Assembly (NCBI GenBank): GCA_035578155.1 | Contig: JAPWDM010000021.1 | Coordinates: 4,941,704 to 5,005,703 of the forward strand | Direction of reading: 5' to 3' | Length of the DNA: 64,000 bases | DNA from: Brachynemurus nebulosus | Lineage: Eukaryota > Arthropoda > Insecta > Neuroptera > Myrmeleontidae | Part shown: one piece after another, positions 58,789 to 64,000 of the stretch | Numbering within the stretch: the first letter of the stretch is position 1 | Layout: the number at the start of each line of letters is the position of its first letter | Program-made: the position numbers and the translations under genes | Notes under the pieces: model-generated | Told to the model about the DNA's origin: nothing | The model's input: only the letters and a program-made list of their open reading frames with translations | Databases searched by the model: none

Positions 58789-59560
58789 GTCAGTCATTTC
58801 TTATAAAATTATATCTAGTCATTATTCACTTGAATACATTTAGCATTATTTTAATTTGGAATCAAAAAAGGGGGTAAATAACAAATAAAATCACACACAC
58901 TCAAGATTAGAAACTAAAATAATTAAATCTAATGATAATCCTAAATCTAATAACAATAATAACTAACCTAAAATCCTAAACCATGCAAAAATTAATAAAA
59001 TGAATAATCACAAAAAATAAATTTTTGAAATATTTTTCCTTTTGAATGGAACATCACATTGGTCGAATTTGTCTGGGACATCCAGTAGATTGGAAAAAGA
59101 TAAAATAAACTAAAATTATGAAAAAGACCAAATTATTTGTAGTGGTCAAGCTGATCGATCGATATTATTCAACGATTACATAACTTAGTAAACAGCAAAA
59201 TAATTATGGTATGGTGAGCAGGACATTACGATGACCATTTTTGCTCGGGTCACTTGATTTTCGTCTGGCGATTGAAACGGAACGAACCAAAAATTATACA
59301 CATTACCAATATTTTAACAATCAAGGGAGTGGTCCATCAGTCTCGATGTGTAGCATCATACCTCGTGGCGAATAAAATCGATCGATCGGCACCAAATTGA
59401 ATCTGTAAGTTTCATTTCAATTACATATTTATCCGTTAATTTCTAAGCCATCCTTACAAAATATTGGTGTTGGTTTCAGCGTTATTATAATTAAAGGTAT
59501 TTGATTCGGTGCTTACATGTCAAATTTGGGCCCAAGCGTCCGGTTAATATTTTAATTATA
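58788..59560. other. AT-rich DNA without a gene
   Basis: No feature seen except the first diverged approach to the tandem duplication that follows. Confidence 0.35.
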
Positions 59561-60046
59561 TTATAAAAATTACTGGATCTGTAACAAACATTTCCGCAGT
59601 TTAAGTAGCTCAATTCACAATCTTTTGGTGAATGTTTTATACCTGGTGTCCGCCTTGATTTGGCTGTTAATCGCTGAAAACAATACCATAATATTCGTTT
59701 AGTACCTTATCGGTTTGTAAATTGAAATAATTCAGTACTCACGTTTTGAGCCGGAACCTCATTTAGGGGGCCGCTCGATAATATTTTCAATATTTGTTAT
59801 ATATTATAAAAATTACTGGATCTGTAACAAACATTTCCGCAGTTTAAGTAGCTCAATTCACAATCTTTTGGTGAATGTTTTATACCTGGTGTCCGCCTTG
59901 ATTTGGCTGTTAATCGCTGAAAACAATACCATAATATTCGTGTAGTACCTTATCAGTTTGTAAATTGAAATAATTCAGTACTCACGTTTTGAGCCGGAAC
60001 CTCATTTAGGGGGCCGCTCGATAAAATTTCAATATTTGGATGAAAA
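59561..60046. repeat. Tandem duplication, unit 243 bp
   Basis: TTATAAAAATTACTGGATCT begins at 59561 and 59804. The two units differ at only a few places (for example ATTCGTTTAG against ATTCGTGTAG). A third, partial and diverged unit follows at 60020-60100 (GGGTCTGTAACAGTA). The near identity shows a recent event. Confidence 0.93.
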
Positions 60047-61614
60047 TTAATAAAATCATTGGGTCTGTAACAGTAATAAATTCGTGTATAGTACCTTGAT
60101 CAGCATAACAGATACGGAAATTTCAGTACCTTGCCCACTTCATTAGTGATCTATCTGAAAAAAAAAAAAAAAAGAAAAAGCCAAATAGAGTAACACGATT
60201 GATATCAAACTTAAATTGTACCTAATCGATGATTATTCAAATCTCCATTTGAATAGTCATCGAAACTAACATTACTCATCGCAGTTTTATTTACAAAATG
60301 GCGACAATGCGGTCTCGCTACTTCGATTTTTGAATCAGTTCAATGGGATACCGTATTGTCGAATCAAAGATTGGTTCGTTCATGGATCATTCCTTAAATA
60401 GAATACACATAAGGGTCATGATCCATTAACACATTATAAGTTTTTTTTTGTGTTTAGTTTTTTTTGTAAAATTTAAAGAATTATAATTTTATTGAAGAAT
60501 TATTCGAATATTTGTTAAACTAAAATTGACTATTTGTATTTATCACAACACACTTTGTTAAATAAATTGATTTATTGTAAAAAGGATACACCTGTTTGAT
60601 CTGTTAGATACCCGAATAACACACACCTTTTCAGATAAAGAAAAAAGACACAAAACCAAAATAGGAAAAAAAGCATATATGTAACCCTTAACCCAGTATA
60701 ATAAAACGTAGAACGGACTCACCTGTTACACTTAATTGACACTGTATTTAATCGGCTAACGACGAAACTTAATATTTGAAAAAAAAATTTATAAGTCATA
60801 TAAATAATTATTTTATTGAACAATGTTACTTGCACTAAAAACGAAAACCCGAACACAACCCCGGTGTTGCCCGTGTCCCGTCGCGAATACTTCTCATGAT
60901 ACTAAAATTGATAGCTATCTCATTTAGCCACGCGTGGGTCAGAAAACCTGTCCCCACCGCGTTAATTATTTAATTGATTGGCAATCAATTTTAGCAAGGT
61001 TCGCAAATTCCACAATAATTTCGAAATTTGCCCTACAAAATTATTGTGTATAAATGCGACGCCTATATACAGGCGATTCGCTTCTCAACATTGCTCCCCC
61101 CTTCGAAAAAGATGGTTACTCTCTTGAGTGACCAGCCTTTTCTACGTATTACCCGTTGCATGGTGAGTCTGCCTTCACAATATCAAAATTAAATCCAACT
61201 TATCTATACTTTTCTGAAATTGTTTAGTGATCTCAAGGTAGAATACTTGTCCTTTTCTGATGGAAAAGTTTTATCATTCCATACTAAAATATCGGTCACC
61301 ATCGTGAGAGTTTTGGAATCATCAAACAATATCAGGTTACCTTAGTATACAATACAAACATACATACAAGCATAAATATACAATAAAATCTCCCTTCTCC
61401 CCATCCCAGCATCTTAATTTCCCGTACTTAAATTACAAAATTAACTTAATTAGAAATACAAAAAAAAAAAAAAAAAATTATTAAAAAAACATAAACATCG
61501 AATTTGAACCTGCCGGAAATTATTTAATGTTCTTATTTACTATCTGTTACTTATAAAATAATGCTACACTGTTCCGTCCTTGGTTAACTCGCGGTTTCAC
61601 TAACAAGGAAAGGT
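60047..61614. other. Unique DNA, possible LTR edge
   Basis: CACCTGTTACA at about 60720-60730 could be an LTR end, but no partner was found. A GC-richer stretch at 60840-61130 (CCCGTGTCCCGTCGCG) has no identified role. No gene. Confidence 0.3.
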
Positions 61615-61850
61615 TTTGAACTGTCAATTCGCAATTTTGATGAAACTTGGTATATTTGTAGTACAAGCGAAAATAAGAGACCCGTATTTTTTTATCTGCC
61701 ACCGTCGCCATTTAAGGGGTGAAATCACCCCTCAAAATTAGGGTAAAATTTTAATTTTGCTTGATAACTTGGAAACGACGACAGATAGAAAAAAACTTTA
61801 AATTGACAAAACACTTTATTTTTAGAGAGCTTTCTATTGATGTGTATAAA
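61615..61850. repeat. Diverged arm of the Harbinger-like family at 40889-41781
   Basis: TTTTGATGAAACTTGGTATA, AAGGGGTGAAATCACCCCTC and AGAGAGCTTTCTATTGA match the arm of the element in env with many differences. The second arm is not evident. Confidence 0.6.
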
Positions 61851-62699
61851 TCCAGGGTCGGACCTACTGGAGGGGGTGTTCAGACAAAATTGAGGGTAAA
61901 TTTTGAAATAGGGTGAATATGTTTCAGTATATTAAAATTTGAATAGCATATATGAAAACTGCATGAAAAATACTAGTTTCCCTGTTTTTGCTCAAAGCTA
62001 TAATTTAAATTCTAAAATCTCAAAACTGGACAGCTAATTTGAGGTGCCAATCGTAATTTTACTGACAATCAGCAAAATAAAAATATTTCTATAAAGTTTT
62101 CAGCAAGTGAATTGTCTTGTAATTAATAACTGGCTAAAATATATCAAATTATACTTGTTGATGTCTGACTAAAACTTTAAATTTTATACAAGTAATATTA
62201 AAATTTGATTTTGTTAAATTGTGCAAGAATATTATTGCATATAGTTATAGAAAAAATTAACTTTATAAAATACTTCTTTTTTGTCAAATAATAAGGATAA
62301 GGAAATTTGTTCTAGTTGGGCATAAAACTTTAAAGAAGTTTGAAATTTGAACTGAAAATATGACGAGACAAATTGAGGAGCGTTTTCTCAAAGCAATACA
62401 ACAACCAAAAAATTAAATTTCATTTTTTTGCTGTTTTGTACAATCTTTCTATAGCTAAACACGGTGGTACTAACGAATTTTCTGAAAACAATACATAAAC
62501 CATTCAAATAGTATTGCAAAATTTCTTAGTTTTTTCAAAGTGATACATCTACGAAGAACAAATTTTCTCAAAATGATACATAAAACGTAACTAGATTCTT
62601 ATTATATTATTGTTATCCTTTTTGTCAAAATCGCGTGCTTATTGCATCAGTATTTACATTAGTTTAACTGACTGCGTAACGAAGAAAGCACGCATGCCA
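61851..62699. other. AT-rich DNA without a gene
   Basis: No coding region or repeat is recognised. Confidence 0.4.
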
Positions 62700-63797
62700 G
62701 CAAAATCAACCTCTTCCAAAATTAAGTGTTGGAGAGGTATTTTACTCTCGTCAAGCCTGGCTGTATAATTTTTGTGTAATGCAACATAAAACTAAACCTA
62801 AACAAACCAAAAACGACATAGAGTTTTATGTTTGGTTAGAAATTCAAGGAGGCCGAGGAGCTAATGAGATAGCTACAGCACTTCAACATTATTTGCAAAA
62901 ATTGAAAGAAGTATGCCTTAGAGAAAAGAAAAGATATTTGAAGCTTGAACTGTATTCCGATTCTTGTAGCAGTCAAAATAAGAACTTCGTCATACTAACA
63001 ATGCTAGCAAATTTCATGGCTACTAACAAGGTTTTTAATAAGCTTTGCCACATTTTCCCTATTCCAGGCCATAGCTTTATGCCTCCTGACAAAAACAAAT
63101 TTCTGCCATAGTCCCGGGCTCAAGTCGCGTCATGACAGTAGCTGTAATATCTGAATTACATTCTGGAAATTCGCTAAAACCAAAATTGTACTATTTTTAT
63201 TATTTTCAAAAAATTGGCCATATGTCAGTCGTGTGCCGTACACTAAAAACTGAAAACAATCTAATCAACCCCTTCACGATACGGTTTCAAACGGACACAC
63301 TGGGTCCGTACAATACATTGGGGACTTGGCAGAGTTTGAAAAGACTATCGTCGACATGAAGTAATAATTGTATCTCCAAAAGAATACTATTCAGTGTTAA
63401 ATAAACCCATGTTAACGAATGGGGTAAAGATTGGGTCACTTATGACATGAAAACAAAAGTCAAAGAAATGATTAAAGCAAAACTTCCATTTAAAATATCT
63501 CAAACACGGATAATACACTTTACTGTGATCGGATCTCGAGCTTTAAAGAATATTGAAGTTGCAGTTCAGGATGCATATTCTGTTGCGCCAGTGACTGTTG
63601 AAATAAAGAAAAAAGGCGTCAAATCTTCTTTGCGATTTAATTGTACTCAGTTACCTAAAACCAATATGGTGTCATCAAAAAAGAAAGCCGACGTCGAAAA
63701 CCTACTTAAATTTTGTGACATTTCTGATGACCTTGATGCTCAGGTATTTTATGCAGATGTTCTCCAGGATTCTGGCCCCGAAGACGACAATATTTGA
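62700..63797 (+). pseudogene. DUF7869-like protein, broken
   Basis: The frame before the first ATG is already coding-like (LPKLSVGEVFYSRQAWLYNF), so the start is upstream. Then FYVWLEIQGGRGANEIATAL, the acidic-site-like LYSDSCSSQNKNFVILTML and IFPIPGHSFMPPDKN to a stop at 63111. Frames then change; the end (63447-63797) reads KLPFKISQTRIIHFTVIG and KKADVENLLKFCDISDD. The W-L-E-x-G-G-R-G, SDSC-x2-QNKN and PGHSF-x-P-D motifs are those I recall for DUF7869, an RNase-H-like domain spread through insect genomes and probably transposon-derived. At least two frame breaks. Uncertain whether it is transposon or ex-host. Confidence 0.65.
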
Positions 63798-64000
63798 CGT
63801 AACTATGACGATGAAGAATCTGTAATATAATGTGCCTCGCAATTTAGACGAACTGTATGGAGTTTTTATCAAAGCGAGACATCAACAGTAGATGTATCAA
63901 AGTTGAAAAAACTCATAATTTTGTGACCTCCTTATTTCAGTAAACTTGACTTGATTATTGATTTTTGTGTAAGTTAATAGTAAGTCAGTAAAACCAAATT
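63798..64000. other. 3' flank of the DUF7869-like pseudogene
   Basis: Non-coding and AT-rich to the window end. Confidence 0.4.

Noticed and set aside
58591..58797. Minus-strand ORF with poly-Phe
   Set aside because: Poly(A) tail of a retroposon read on the other strand.
60720..60733. LTR end of the third gypsy element
   Set aside because: CACCTGTTACA alone is too short; no matching LTR start or second copy was found.

Overview
The window is AT-rich nuclear DNA of an arthropod, almost certainly an insect. It carries an insect-type Polinton/Maverick, Env-bearing Ty3/gypsy retrotransposons, a Tc1 transposon, many MITEs and a CRAL-TRIO gene tail with GT-AG introns. I cannot assign an order. 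I see no intact host gene; nearly everything is mobile or virus-derived DNA in several stages of decay.

Layout. (1) 577-2997 and 27474-30230 are two copies of a segment holding the last exons of a CRAL-TRIO lipid-transfer gene plus 3' flank; both are broken. Each leads into a satellite of about 137 bp per unit (23605-26265 and 30231-31493). In copy 1 the satellite unit stops at about 2997 and resumes at about 23605, so about 20.6 kb appears to have landed inside it. (2) That insert holds a degraded Polinton (about 3.0-18.9 kb). On the minus strand are PLA2, pX-like, cysteine protease, minor capsid, a 55-aa gene, major capsid and one unknown gene. On the plus strand are a packaging ATPase, a capsid-associated protein of unknown role, a fibre-like protein, a chromodomain integrase and another unknown protein. 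A protein-primed PolB on the minus strand is cut by two hAT-like insertions. After it come a pogo-like MITE (19226-20404), an unknown 347-aa ORF (20916-21959) and a tRNA-like SINE head.

(3) 31.5-39.8 kb is mostly unique AT-rich DNA with short tandem repeats, palindromes and MITEs, one (37671-37929) with a perfect 8-bp target duplication. (4) 39.8-45.3 kb is the 3' half of an Env-bearing retroelement, with a Harbinger-like element in env and a MULE-like element with 9-bp duplications in the LTR. (5) 46322-47922 is a near-complete Tc1 element. (6) 47.9-55.1 kb is a second errantivirus-like element (gag, pol, env) with several lesions. (7) 56.2-58.5 kb is the pol of a third gypsy-type element between two oppositely oriented poly(A)-tailed retroposon ends. 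(8) The last part holds a 243-bp tandem duplication, a diverged Harbinger arm and a broken DUF7869-like gene.

The Polinton has the parts of a virion-forming, self-synthesising element: capsid proteins, maturation protease, membrane-active lipase, packaging ATPase, integrase and PolB. This copy cannot be autonomous because ATPase, integrase, PolB and both capsid genes are damaged. Insertion order can be read in places: Polinton-containing insert into satellite; hAT elements into PolB; Harbinger and MULE into retroelement 1. I could not locate Polinton terminal inverted repeats by eye.
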